Under the pieces are notes generated by a model. It saw only the letters and a program-made list of their open reading frames with translations, did not search any database and was not told where the DNA came from. Made by a program: the position numbers and the translations under genes. This document shows, one piece after another, positions 16,978 through 25,124 of a DNA stretch of 50,849 bases (the stretch's first letter is position 1; each line of letters begins with the position of its first letter). Origin of the DNA: Hymenobacter lapidiphilus (GTDB lineage Bacteria > Bacteroidota > Bacteroidia > Cytophagales > Hymenobacteraceae); contig NZ_JABKAU010000035.1 of NCBI RefSeq assembly GCF_013377885.1, forward strand, positions 1 through 50,849, read 5' to 3'.

Positions 16978-17131
16978 CGAAGCTGTTTAGGAAGTGCCAG
17001 GAATCAGTTAGGACGTCATGCTGAGCGAAGTCGAAGCATCTCTACTGCTTCGTTAAACGACCACAACGAAGCGGTAGAGATGCTTCGACTTCGCTCAGCA
17101 TGACGTTCTTTTGACTTTTTAAACAGCTTCA
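16978..17131. repeat. Family-A long inverted repeat
   Basis: It has the same architecture as the element at 6587: outer arms gaagctgtttagg/aaacagcttc and core arms gacgtcatgctgagcgaagt and complement. It fills the gap between the ThuA-like gene and the ABC ATPase gene. Confidence 0.85.
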
Positions 17132-17162
17132 TCATTAGCCACTCATTCCAGTCTGATCAACC

Positions 17163-17816
17163 TCATACCACTGCGCCCTCCCCATACGCCGCCGCGTCAA
17201 TCGTCATGCGGTCGGGGCTGGGCTGCTGGTCGCTGAGCCAGTACGTGAGGCGGTCTACGTAGTTATCGAGGTGCGTAATTTGCTGCACGCCGTGCTCGAC
17301 CAGCGGGTCGAGGGTGGTGGCCAGCAGTGTGCCACCGTAGGCGTGAGTTTGCCAGGTGATAATGTCGCCGGCGGCGTTGGTTTGCAGGATTTCGGCCGAC
17401 TCGGGTACCCGGGTGTACACGCCGTGGGTGTGCCAGCAGGCCTGCCGGGGCGTGAGGCCCTGGTACACAGGATGGTCGTAGTTGGTTTCCGACACGGGCG
17501 GGTTGGTAGGGTCGTCCACCCACCAGTAGTTGTTTACGGGCCGGTCCTCCCACTGCGCATCGAGCCAGGCAGTCGAGGAATCGCCTTCCAGGAACACCTT
17601 TTTACCGGCCGCCAGGAAATCGTAAATGATGGCCTTTTTCTCCGTCAGCACCTGCTGATTCGACTGGAAGGGAATGGCCAGCGCCTCCAGGTCTGCCACA
17701 GCTTCGGCCGTGAGGTCGTGCACGTACAGCAGCTCATACAGGTCGCGGTATTTGGGGGCCGTAGCCACGGCGTAGTGCGACCACACACCGTTGAAAATCA
17801 AGCCGATCTTAGCCAT
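17163..17816 (-). CDS. ThuA / class I glutamine amidotransferase-fold protein 1
   Basis: Cytoplasmic protein of 217 aa without signal peptide or membrane segment. The alternating strand-helix pattern (MAKIGLIFNG, KAIIYDFLAAGKKVFLEGD) followed by NYDHPVYQGL, ACWHTHGVYTRVP and IITWQTHAYGGTLLATTLDP fits the ThuA-like and type 1 glutamine amidotransferase-like fold. No canonical nucleophile-elbow cysteine (GxCxG) is visible, so glutaminase activity is doubtful. A carbohydrate-ThuA or ligand-processing role is possible. Its ATG overlaps the end of the upstream gene by 8 nt (ATGGCTAA), indicating translational coupling and perhaps a heterodimer with that related protein. The assignment is to fold, not function. 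Confidence 0.7.
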   Translation of the reverse strand: MAKIGLIFNGVWSHYAVATAPKYRDLYELLYVHDLTAEAVADLEALAIPFQSNQQVLTEKKAIIYDFLAAGKKVFLEGDSSTAWLDAQWEDRPVNNYWWVDDPTNPPVSETNYDHPVYQGLTPRQACWHTHGVYTRVPESAEILQTNAAGDIITWQTHAYGGTLLATTLDPLVEHGVQQITHLDNYVDRLTYWLSDQQPSPDRMTIDAAAYGEGAVV

Positions 17817-18429
17817 GTGCAGAAACAGTTTCGGTGGAAATAAGGTGCAGGAAGTTGCGGTACAGCGTAACCATTGCGCTTTCCGATTTGCCGGCGTACG
17901 TTACGTCGGCCAGCGGGCCACTGGCCGTGAGCAGCATTCGGCCCGGTGTGCTTACCTCGTCGAGTACCACAATGGGGCGCTGCCAGGTATCGGCCAGCAG
18001 CACGTCGGCCCCGGCAGCCGCCCGAATGTAGCCGCAGGCCCACCAGCCGCTCATGCCGTGCGAGAAGTTCAGCTCATCGAGGTTGACGTTGGCCAGCAGG
18101 CCGTACGAATCGGTACCGGCCACATAGCGCACGTCGAGCGTGCGCCGGGAGTTGTCCATCAGCCACTGGTTACCAGGCACCCAGGCCGTGAAAAACCCGT
18201 CGCAGCAAATCAATGCCTTCCCGGCCGCCAAAAACGCCGCTACCTTATCCTTTATCCTGAGCATGGCCACGTGGTCGGAGCCGTTGGGCACCACCAGCAG
18301 GTCGTAAGGTAACAGGTCGGGATTGAAGTCTTTGGTGATAAGGCAGGTAGTGTACTGCACCAGCTCACTGGAAACATAGTAGCTATCCAGCCCTTGCAGA
18401 CCATTGGAAATCAGAAGGGCTTGCAGCAT
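17809..18429 (-). CDS. Glutamine amidotransferase-fold protein 2
   Basis: Cytoplasmic protein of 206 aa with a flavodoxin-like or amidotransferase-like strand pattern: MLQALLISNG, PYDLLVVPNGSDH, VAAFLAAGKALICCDG, then GWWACGYIRAAAGADVLLA and GRMLLTASGPLADVTYAG. The layout of a closing strand with a bound-ligand-type Gly/Asp region parallels protein 1, so the two may be ancient paralogues. The Cys-Cys pair in LICCDG stands near where a nucleophile would be, but the usual histidine/glutamate partner is not evident. The start at 18429 is chosen because the frame upstream runs through an inverted repeat. It overlaps protein 1 by 8 nt. It probably serves the same pathway as the importer. Confidence 0.68.
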   Translation of the reverse strand: MLQALLISNGLQGLDSYYVSSELVQYTTCLITKDFNPDLLPYDLLVVPNGSDHVAMLRIKDKVAAFLAAGKALICCDGFFTAWVPGNQWLMDNSRRTLDVRYVAGTDSYGLLANVNLDELNFSHGMSGWWACGYIRAAAGADVLLADTWQRPIVVLDEVSTPGRMLLTASGPLADVTYAGKSESAMVTLYRNFLHLISTETVSAHG

Positions 18430-18433
18430 TATC

Positions 18434-18518
18434 GTTGTCAGTTTTTGGTTGTCAGTTGTTAGTTTTTGGAGATTTTGGTTACCGACTGACAACTGACAAC
18501 CAAAAACTAACAACTGAT
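18434..18518. repeat. Family-F AT-richer inverted repeat
   Basis: The arms gttgtcagtttttggttgtc and gacaactgacaaccaaaaac form a long hairpin of different composition from families A-E. It lies between permease 2 and amidotransferase-fold protein 2. Confidence 0.85.
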
Positions 18519-18523
18519 TAAAG

Positions 18524-19285
18524 CTACGGCTTTCGCAGCAGGGCAGATTTATTGGCCAGCAGCAGCAACATGGGCGGCAGCACCAGCAGCAGCGAGGCTA
18601 CGGCCGCCAGCGGGGCGTTGGCCTCGCCTACGTACATGAACACCTGCACCGTAAGCGTCCGCACCTTACCTACGCTCAGCACGTTGGTCAGGCCGAAATC
18701 GAACCAGGCCAGCAGGAACGTTTGCACCAGCGTGGTGCGCAGCAGTGGGGCGGCCAGCGGCAGCAGCACCCGGCGCAGCGCCTGCCGGGGCGTGCAGCCC
18801 AATGTGCGGGCCAGCTGCTCGTACTCGGTGGCCCGCTGGCTCCAGAAGGAGCCCAGCAGCAGCGTAGCGAAGGGCAGCGCCAGCAGCAGCAGCCCCAGCA
18901 GCACCCCGCCCACCGAGCCCGACAAATGCATCCGGATAATAAAAGGCTGAATGAGGACGGCTAGTAGCACCGGCGGCAGCGCGTAGGGCAGGTAGCTCAG
19001 GGCGGTCCAGCGGGCCGATAGCCGCGTTCCGGCAATGGCCCGCGCTACTATAAAGCCGCCCACTGTGGCCAGCACTGCCACCACCGAGGCCAGCAGCAGG
19101 CTTTTGCCCAGGCCGCCCAGCAAGTCGTTATCGGCCGCTACCAGCCCGCGCAACGGCTCCAGCGAGTAGGCTGGCGGCAGCACCTCCGGGAAGCGCCACT
19201 CCTCCCCCACCGCCAGCAGCCCCAGCAGCCCAAACGGCAGCACGAAGAGGATGAGCAGAACGGTTATGAGGAGTCTGGAACGCAT
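18524..19285 (-). CDS. ABC transporter permease, subunit 2
   Basis: Inner-membrane permease of 253 aa with six hydrophobic segments, of the binding-protein-dependent type. The EAA loop that docks the ATPase is visible as EYEQLARTLGCTPRQALRRV (about residues 150-170). The N-terminus is a typical signal-anchor (MRSRLLITVLLILFVLPFG). In E. coli the related YnjC carries two permease halves in one polypeptide; here the halves are separate genes. It is expected to pair with the permease encoded upstream (19524-20384) and with the ATPase at 16134. Confidence 0.9.
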   Translation of the reverse strand: MRSRLLITVLLILFVLPFGLLGLLAVGEEWRFPEVLPPAYSLEPLRGLVAADNDLLGGLGKSLLLASVVAVLATVGGFIVARAIAGTRLSARWTALSYLPYALPPVLLAVLIQPFIIRMHLSGSVGGVLLGLLLLALPFATLLLGSFWSQRATEYEQLARTLGCTPRQALRRVLLPLAAPLLRTTLVQTFLLAWFDFGLTNVLSVGKVRTLTVQVFMYVGEANAPLAAVASLLLVLPPMLLLLANKSALLRKP

Positions 19286-19389
19286 TGTTGGTGGTGAGAA
19301 GAGGTGCGGAAACGGAATACAGGAAGAACGTTGGCAAGCTGGTTATGTGGCGTATAGAGCCAGATTATGAGCGGACCCTATTAGCACGC

Positions 19390-19497
19390 TGTAGGGGCGG
19401 GGCTTGTCCCCGCCCGCCGTTGAACGATTGCCATTGAACGATTACCGTTGTAGCGGCGCGAATGGCGGGCGGGGGCAAGCCCCGCTCCTACATCGCT
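19390..19497. repeat. Family-B inverted repeat between the two permease genes
   Basis: The arms gtaggggcggggcttgtccc and gggggcaagccccgctccta enclose a spacer of imperfect cgttgaacgatt repeats. It splits what would otherwise be a contiguous permease pair. Confidence 0.85.
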
Positions 19498-19523
19498 CTT
19501 CGCAATTCGGTTTGTTACTCCTC

Positions 19524-20384
19524 TCATCCTGCCTCTATCCTACTCCGGTTTGCCAGCCGCAACAGCAGCAGAATAAGCCCCAGCAGCCCTGCCGCCACCA
19601 GAAACCCGGCCAGGTAGGCGGCGGGCAGTTCGCGCAGGTCGAAGCGTTGGAGTTTGGTGATGATGAACACGCTCAGCATCTGCGGATACGGGCGGCCCAG
19701 CAGCAGCGGAATGTCGTAGGCGCCGAGCGTGGCAATGAAGCTGAGCAGCACCGTGGGCGCGGCCCGGCGCAGCAGCAGCGGCGCCGCCACCCGCCGCCGA
19801 AACTGCCTTGCGCTGGCCCCAAGCGTGCTCGTAAGCTGCCCCAGCTCGGCGAGGCGGCTTTCCTGATAGATGGCCTGGAACAGCAGCGTCAGGAACGGAA
19901 ACGTGAGCAGCACGTGGGCCAGAATGATACCCACGCCTGCCGCGTCCTGCACCAGCTCGGGGAAGGCCTCCAGGCTGTTCGTCAGGCCCAGCCGGAAGCT
20001 GATGCGCGAGAGCCAGCCGCTGCGGCTCAGCAGTTGAAACAGATAGAACGCCACCACCAGCGCGGGCATTACCAGCGGCACGTATAACAGCCCCGGCAGC
20101 GGCCCGCGCTGCAGCGTGGCTTGCGCCCGCAGCACCAGCAACAGCGCCAGCACCACCGAAATACCCACCGAGGCGCCCGCAATCCAGAGGCTGTACAATG
20201 CGGCGTACGCCAGACCCGGTTCGTGGCCCAGCGCCTGCCAGTACTGCCCCGTAAAGCCCTCGGCCAGTGGCCCCACCACGCCCACACTACCCAGCAACGC
20301 GTAGCCCAGCCCCGCCAGTGGCAAGCCGATAACGAGCAGGGCGTAAAGCGGCAGAATGGGTTTGATGGGTTTGATGGGTTTCAT
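19524..20384 (-). CDS. ABC transporter permease, subunit 1
   Basis: Inner-membrane permease of 286 aa with six to seven hydrophobic segments. The EAA-type coupling loop reads RLAELGQLTSTLGASARQFR, near residues 183-202. Immediately after the start codon there are three nearly identical 9-bp units (atgaaaccc-type), giving the N-terminus MKPIKPIKPI; slippage here would change the N-terminal length in frame. It probably forms the membrane channel with subunit 2 for the ligand captured by the YnjB-like lipoprotein. It lies 159 nt downstream of that lipoprotein gene, with a family-A repeat between. Confidence 0.9.
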   Translation of the reverse strand: MKPIKPIKPILPLYALLVIGLPLAGLGYALLGSVGVVGPLAEGFTGQYWQALGHEPGLAYAALYSLWIAGASVGISVVLALLLVLRAQATLQRGPLPGLLYVPLVMPALVVAFYLFQLLSRSGWLSRISFRLGLTNSLEAFPELVQDAAGVGIILAHVLLTFPFLTLLFQAIYQESRLAELGQLTSTLGASARQFRRRVAAPLLLRRAAPTVLLSFIATLGAYDIPLLLGRPYPQMLSVFIITKLQRFDLRELPAAYLAGFLVAAGLLGLILLLLRLANRSRIEAG

Positions 20385-20395
20385 GATGGTGTAGG

Positions 20396-20525
20396 AAACG
20401 TCATGCTGAGCGAAGGCGTAAGCCGTAGTCGAAGCATCTCTACCGCAATGCTAATTTTAATTCTGTCAGTTGCAATGAAGCGGTAGAGATGCTTCGGATC
20501 CGCGCTGCTGCGCTCAGCATGACGC
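20396..20525. repeat. Family-A inverted repeat
   Basis: The arms aacgtcatgctgagcg and cgctcagcatgacg, with the usual gaagcatctctaccgc interior, lie between the substrate-binding lipoprotein gene and permease 1. Confidence 0.85.
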
Positions 20526-20543
20526 CCTCTTAATATCCCTTGA

Positions 20544-21761
20544 CTACTTCTCCAGCACCTGCGTCCGAAAATCCTTGAACAGCCGGGTCATGTATTCGGG
20601 GTCGGGTTCCATGAGGGCCAGGTTCTGCAGGCTCTCGCGGCGCGGGGCGTAGCGGCGCGAGGGTAGCTGCTGAAACTGCTGGCGCTGCTCGGGCGTGAGG
20701 GCGGCCAGGTTGAGCACCGTATGGTCGCCCCACACGTTGGGGTCCATCTTTTTCAGCTGGGCCTCGGGCGAAAGCAGGAAGTTGATAACCAGCATAGCCG
20801 CCTCGGGGTGTTGGGCCCCGCGCACCACGCCCAGGTAGTGGGAGTTCTGGATGGTGCCGGGCAGCGGCACGTAGGCGCGGGCCGTGGCCGGAAACACCTT
20901 TTGGTTCATCTTATTGTCCACCTCAGCATCGTTGTTGGAGAAGGTAAAGGCCACCTCGCCGTTGGCAAACAGCTGATGCAGCGGCGCCAGCTGCTCCGGA
21001 AACGTGCGGCCCTCCTTCCAGAAGTAGCGCTTGTTCTGGTTGATAACTTTCCACAACTCGCCCGACCACTTGGTGTACACCGCCTCGTCGAACTTGCCCT
21101 GAAACAGCTTCGGGTCGCCCGACAGCGCAATCATCCACGATTTGAGCAGGGTCATGCCCGTAAACTCGTTCGGGATGGTGAACTGGCCGGGGTGGGCCTG
21201 CACAAAGGCCGGCAGTTCGGCAAACGACTTCGGCGGACTGGCCACCCGGGCCGAATCGTAGATGAAGTTGAACTGCACGTTGCCCCAGGGGGCCTCCATG
21301 CCAGCAATGGGCTGCTGAAAATCGGTGTTGATGAATGGGTTTTCGAGGTCGAGCAGGCGGGCGTTGGGCAGCTTGTCTACGAAGGGCCCGAGCAACGCAT
21401 TTACCTGCCGGAGCTGGTAAAACGTTTCGCCATTGATCCAGACCATATCGGCCTCGCTGGGCTGGCCGGCTTGCTGCTCGGCGGCCAGCATCTGCACCAG
21501 TTGCGCGCCCTGGCTGGACGCAATCTGCAAGTCGATGCCATAGCGGCGCTGCACCTCGGGCTTCACGTAGGTCTGCATATACTTATTGATGAGCGGGTCG
21601 CCCATCCACATCAGCATGCTCACCGGCTGGTTTTTACCCGCTGCCTCAATTTGCGGCCAGGTCTGGGCCAGCGTCTGGTCCGGCGTTTTGGCCTGCTCAC
21701 CTGCGCCGCAAGCGGTCAGCAGGGCCAGGGCGGGGAGGAAATAGAGGAGGGAAACTCTCAT
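20544..21761 (-). CDS. ynjB: YnjB-like ABC substrate-binding lipoprotein
   Basis: Periplasm-facing lipoprotein of 405 aa. The lipobox LLTAC puts the lipidated cysteine at residue 18. The mature protein is an extracellular solute-binding protein that closely follows the layout of E. coli YnjB: MLMWMGDPLINKYMQTYVKP, ADMVWINGETFYQLRQVN, MEAPWGNVQFNFIYD, PNEFTGMTLLKSW and NFLLSPEAQLKKMDPNVWGD. YnjBCD is an ABC importer of unproven ligand, sometimes proposed to carry thiamine or a related compound. Here the gene sits between the TonB receptor and the permeases, so the ligand probably enters through that receptor. The assignment to the YnjB family is confident; the ligand is unknown. Confidence 0.9.
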   Translation of the reverse strand: MRVSLLYFLPALALLTACGAGEQAKTPDQTLAQTWPQIEAAGKNQPVSMLMWMGDPLINKYMQTYVKPEVQRRYGIDLQIASSQGAQLVQMLAAEQQAGQPSEADMVWINGETFYQLRQVNALLGPFVDKLPNARLLDLENPFINTDFQQPIAGMEAPWGNVQFNFIYDSARVASPPKSFAELPAFVQAHPGQFTIPNEFTGMTLLKSWMIALSGDPKLFQGKFDEAVYTKWSGELWKVINQNKRYFWKEGRTFPEQLAPLHQLFANGEVAFTFSNNDAEVDNKMNQKVFPATARAYVPLPGTIQNSHYLGVVRGAQHPEAAMLVINFLLSPEAQLKKMDPNVWGDHTVLNLAALTPEQRQQFQQLPSRRYAPRRESLQNLALMEPDPEYMTRLFKDFRTQVLEK

Positions 21762-21784
21762 AGAATGTAATTCAGTAACAACAA

Positions 21785-21950
21785 GAACGGTGTCATGCTG
21801 AGCATGTGGCGCATCAAGCCAGTGTCCGGAGGCGAAGTCGAAGCATCTCTACCGCTTCGCCGCAACACAAATCAGCCGACAGGATTACTACTGCAGTGCA
21901 GTAGAGATGCTTCGACTCCGCCTCCGGCCGCGCTCAGCATGACATCGTTC
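21785..21950. repeat. Family-A inverted repeat with modified arms
   Basis: Ends gtcatgctgagc... and gctcagcatgac. The left arm carries an extra atgtggcgcatcaagccagt segment that also occurs, inverted, in the copy at 31204. It lies between the TonB receptor and ynjB-like genes. Confidence 0.8.
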
Positions 21951-21963
21951 TCATCAATTCAGC

Positions 21964-24900
21964 CTAAAACGCGTAGCGGGCGCCGAACTGGAACTGGCGG
22001 GGGGCGCTGGCGTTCTGGCGCACGATGCCCGAGCCGGCGGGGCCCACCTGAATCTGGTTGCTTTGGGTGGCGTTGTTGGCGTAGCCGCTCAGGTTCTGGG
22101 TGTTGAACACGTTGAACACGTCGGCCCGAATTTCGAGCCGGCTCAGCTTCTCGCCAAACACGAAGTTGTACTGCAGGCCCGCGTCAATCGTCTTCGACCA
22201 AGGCAGCCGGTCGGAGTTGCGGCCTTCGCCCGGAAACCGGTCGGCGTTGCCCAGGTAAGCGGTGCTGAACGAGCTGCCGTCGCCGTTGAGGTCGTTGGTG
22301 AGTACCGGCGAGCCGTCGGGATTGAAGGCGCCCGGCACCGGATAGCCCCCGGCCACGCGGTTGATAGGCTGGCCGCTTTGCACCAGCGCCGCCACATTGA
22401 AATTCAGGTTGCGGATGGGCTGGTAGAAGCCCAGGGCATTGAATACGTGGGTGCGGTCGTTGATGGAGTTGGCGTATTCCGTGCCATACTGGTTGGCGTT
22501 CTGGGCCCGGAAGTTGATGTCCTCGGTGTCGTTTTTGAGGTTGGACAGCGAGTAGCTGAAGCGGTAGCCGTACTTGTCGTCGGCCAGCAGGTCGCGCTTG
22601 AGGTTCAGGTTGAGGGCCAGGTAGCGCGAGCGGCCGGCCGTTTCACTCACGATAATGTCGCGGGCCACGCCGCGTACCCGCTGGCCGTTGATGTTGGCGT
22701 AGGGGCCGTTAGCGTCGGTCAGAATCGGTATCGGGCGGCTGGCATCGGCCTGGGCCGCGGTGCGTACCACCACATTGTTGGGGTCGGTTACGGGGTAGTT
22801 GGCGGCCCCGTTCAGGCTGGCCAGCCGCAGCAGGTTAAACGAGCGGTTGAACACGGCATCGGCGTAGAACAGCGTGCGCGTGCCCACCTGGTACTGGTAG
22901 CCCAGGGTGCTCTGCTGAGTGTAGGGGTTCTGGTAGCCGTTGGGGTTGAGGATGCGCCGCTCGTTGCTGAACGAAGCCTCCCGCTGGCCCTGCAGGCTGG
23001 CCGCCGAAGGGCCGTTGAGGTAGGTGGTGTTATTGAACGAGGCCCCGGCGTTGCCGGCAAACGTTACCCGGTCGAGGTCGGTGTCGGCGGGCAGTGCGCC
23101 CACCCGCACCAGCTCGGTCAGCTGGGCGCGGTAATCGGCCGAGGTGGTGTTCTGCTGCAGCGCGTCGCTGTAAATGGCGTACTGGATTTTGTCATAGAAC
23201 AGACCGAAACCGCCGCGCAGGCTACTGCGCTCCGTGAGCTGGTAGTTGAAGCTGGCGCGGGGCGCGATGTTGTTGAAGTCGCCCTTGTCGGAGCCGCCCT
23301 TCGAGAGGTTGTCGTAGTCGTAGCGCAGGCCCAGCGTCAGGTTCAGGCGGTCGGTTACAGCTACCAGGTCTTCGAGGTAGAGGTTGTACAGGTTCTGGGT
23401 GGTGCCGAACGAAGCCGGCCGCAGCTCCACGCCATAGTTAATCACCTGCACATCGGCCGGAATATCGTTGATGCTCAAGCCGCCGCCGAGGTTGCGGGCC
23501 CGAAGCGCCGCCAGCTGGGCCGCGCTTAGCTGCACGGTATAGCTGCCGTTGGGGTTGCCGCCGCCAAACAGCGAGTGCTGCGAGCTGATCAGGCCAAAAC
23601 CCGCCTTAAAGGTGTTGCGGCCGGCCAGGTAGGTGAACTTCTGCTGGCCCTGCCAGGTGTTTTCCAGCGCATCGAACAGGTAGCCAGGATGGCCGAGCAC
23701 GGCAATGGTTTGTCCATCGGGGCCGCGCACGCCCACGTCGGGGCTATTGGGGTTATCGGCCGCAGCGTAGTTCCAGCGGAAGCGCGCGTACTGCAGGCTG
23801 GTTTCGGAGGTGATTCGCTCGCCCACGTACACGTTCTGCGAGGCAATGCTCACCGAATTGCGGTCCTGCTGGTTGCCGGCCGAGTTGAAATTCACCCCGC
23901 CATCGAGGCCGCCACCTTGCCGCTCGATATTCACGACGCCCACGTTGGCCCGCAACGACGAGGTGAACCGGTCGTTCCAGCGCTGGTCGAGGCGGGTGCT
24001 CAGGTAGGTGAAGCGGTTCTGGCCACGCACGCTCTCGTTCACGCCCAGCGCGGGTGAGTTCAGCAGGTTGTCCTTGAAATCGAACGTCTGCTCGGCGTTC
24101 AGGTAGAAGAAGGTCTTGTCCTTCACCAGCGCCCCGCCCACACCAAAACCGAACTGTTGGCGCTGGAAGCCGCTTTTCACCTGGTTGCCCGAGAGGTCGC
24201 GCTGGGCAAAGTCCGACTTGCCATCAATGCCCGGGCCGGGCCGGGTCAGGTAAAACGCCTCGCCCGTCAGCTCGTTCGAGCCCGACTTGGTAGTGACGTT
24301 GACGATGCCGTTGGCCGAGTTGCCGTACTCCGTCGAGAAGTTGTTGGTCAGCACGTTCAGGTTCTGCACAAAGCCCACCGGGATGGCAAAACGCTGACCG
24401 CCCAGGAAGTTCTCGTTGTTGTCGAGCCCGTCAATCAGGTAGTTGGTGTACAGGCCGTTGGCGCCGTTGATGCTCACGTTGGGCGCCTCAGTGAAGAAGC
24501 CGGTGGCCTGCGTGACGTTGGGCAGGCGATAGAGGGCGCGGGTGATGTCGCGGGCTTCAATGGGTATCTGGCGCAGCTCGCGGGCCGAGAGCTGGGAGGC
24601 TACCTCGGCGTTCTGGGTGTTGATGGTAGTGGCATTGGGCGCCCGCACCGTCACCTCGCCCAGGGCCTGCCCGGTAGCCCGCGGCAGCACCAGCGTCACG
24701 CTCGGGCTGGAGTTGGCGCGCAGCAGAATGTTGGCTTCGCGCACCGGCTGAAATTTGTCCGATACGTCGGTGCTCACGGCGTAGGAGCCGGCCGTGCTCA
24801 GGCCCCGAAACCGGACTTTGCCCTGATTGTCGCTGGTTTGCTGGGTGCTGAAGCCGATGGCAGCATTATCGAGGTGTACCACCTGGCCCACCACCGGCTG

Positions 24901-25017
24901 GCGGGTGCCCACATCCACTACCGACACCACTAAATCGACGGATTGGGCCAGCGCCGCCGACACGGGCAGCACCAGCAGGCCCAGCGTAGCTGCTGCGCGA
25001 GAAGAAAAATTAGTCAT
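21964..25017 (-). CDS. Oar-like TonB-dependent receptor with carboxypeptidase-regulatory-like N-terminal domain
   Basis: Outer-membrane active transporter of 1017 aa. A signal peptide (about residues 1-24, ending ALAQS) is followed by a beta-sandwich carboxypeptidase-regulatory-like domain (VDLVVSVVDVGTRQPVVGQV to LVLPRATG). Then come the plug (TTINTQNAEVASQLSARELR, LIDGLDNNENFLGG, FSTEYGNSANGIVNVTTKSG) and a long beta-barrel ending in an aromatic residue (FGARYAF). No SusD-type lipoprotein is adjacent, so this is not a SusCD polysaccharide pair. It lies at the head of the importer block and is the likely outer-membrane gate for the YnjB-like ABC system. Confidence 0.92.
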   Translation of the reverse strand: MTNFSSRAAATLGLLVLPVSAALAQSVDLVVSVVDVGTRQPVVGQVVHLDNAAIGFSTQQTSDNQGKVRFRGLSTAGSYAVSTDVSDKFQPVREANILLRANSSPSVTLVLPRATGQALGEVTVRAPNATTINTQNAEVASQLSARELRQIPIEARDITRALYRLPNVTQATGFFTEAPNVSINGANGLYTNYLIDGLDNNENFLGGQRFAIPVGFVQNLNVLTNNFSTEYGNSANGIVNVTTKSGSNELTGEAFYLTRPGPGIDGKSDFAQRDLSGNQVKSGFQRQQFGFGVGGALVKDKTFFYLNAEQTFDFKDNLLNSPALGVNESVRGQNRFTYLSTRLDQRWNDRFTSSLRANVGVVNIERQGGGLDGGVNFNSAGNQQDRNSVSIASQNVYVGERITSETSLQYARFRWNYAAADNPNSPDVGVRGPDGQTIAVLGHPGYLFDALENTWQGQQKFTYLAGRNTFKAGFGLISSQHSLFGGGNPNGSYTVQLSAAQLAALRARNLGGGLSINDIPADVQVINYGVELRPASFGTTQNLYNLYLEDLVAVTDRLNLTLGLRYDYDNLSKGGSDKGDFNNIAPRASFNYQLTERSSLRGGFGLFYDKIQYAIYSDALQQNTTSADYRAQLTELVRVGALPADTDLDRVTFAGNAGASFNNTTYLNGPSAASLQGQREASFSNERRILNPNGYQNPYTQQSTLGYQYQVGTRTLFYADAVFNRSFNLLRLASLNGAANYPVTDPNNVVVRTAAQADASRPIPILTDANGPYANINGQRVRGVARDIIVSETAGRSRYLALNLNLKRDLLADDKYGYRFSYSLSNLKNDTEDINFRAQNANQYGTEYANSINDRTHVFNALGFYQPIRNLNFNVAALVQSGQPINRVAGGYPVPGAFNPDGSPVLTNDLNGDGSSFSTAYLGNADRFPGEGRNSDRLPWSKTIDAGLQYNFVFGEKLSRLEIRADVFNVFNTQNLSGYANNATQSNQIQVGPAGSGIVRQNASAPRQFQFGARYAF

Positions 25018-25124
25018 TTGAAAGAGAAAGTCTGAAACCTAAAAAACCAGAACCCAGCCATACCCGTCGGCCAGACTGCCAACTGACAATCCAACCACCC
25101 CAGGCGGGCCGCTTACGAAGATTT

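Noticed and set aside
17163..18429. Active glutamine amidotransferases with a cognate synthase
   Set aside because: No nucleophile-elbow GxCxG with His/Glu partner is visible, and no ammonia-using synthase is next to them.
21964..25017. SusC-type polysaccharide receptor
   Set aside because: No SusD-like lipoprotein is adjacent and the protein follows the Oar-like pattern with a regulatory domain instead.
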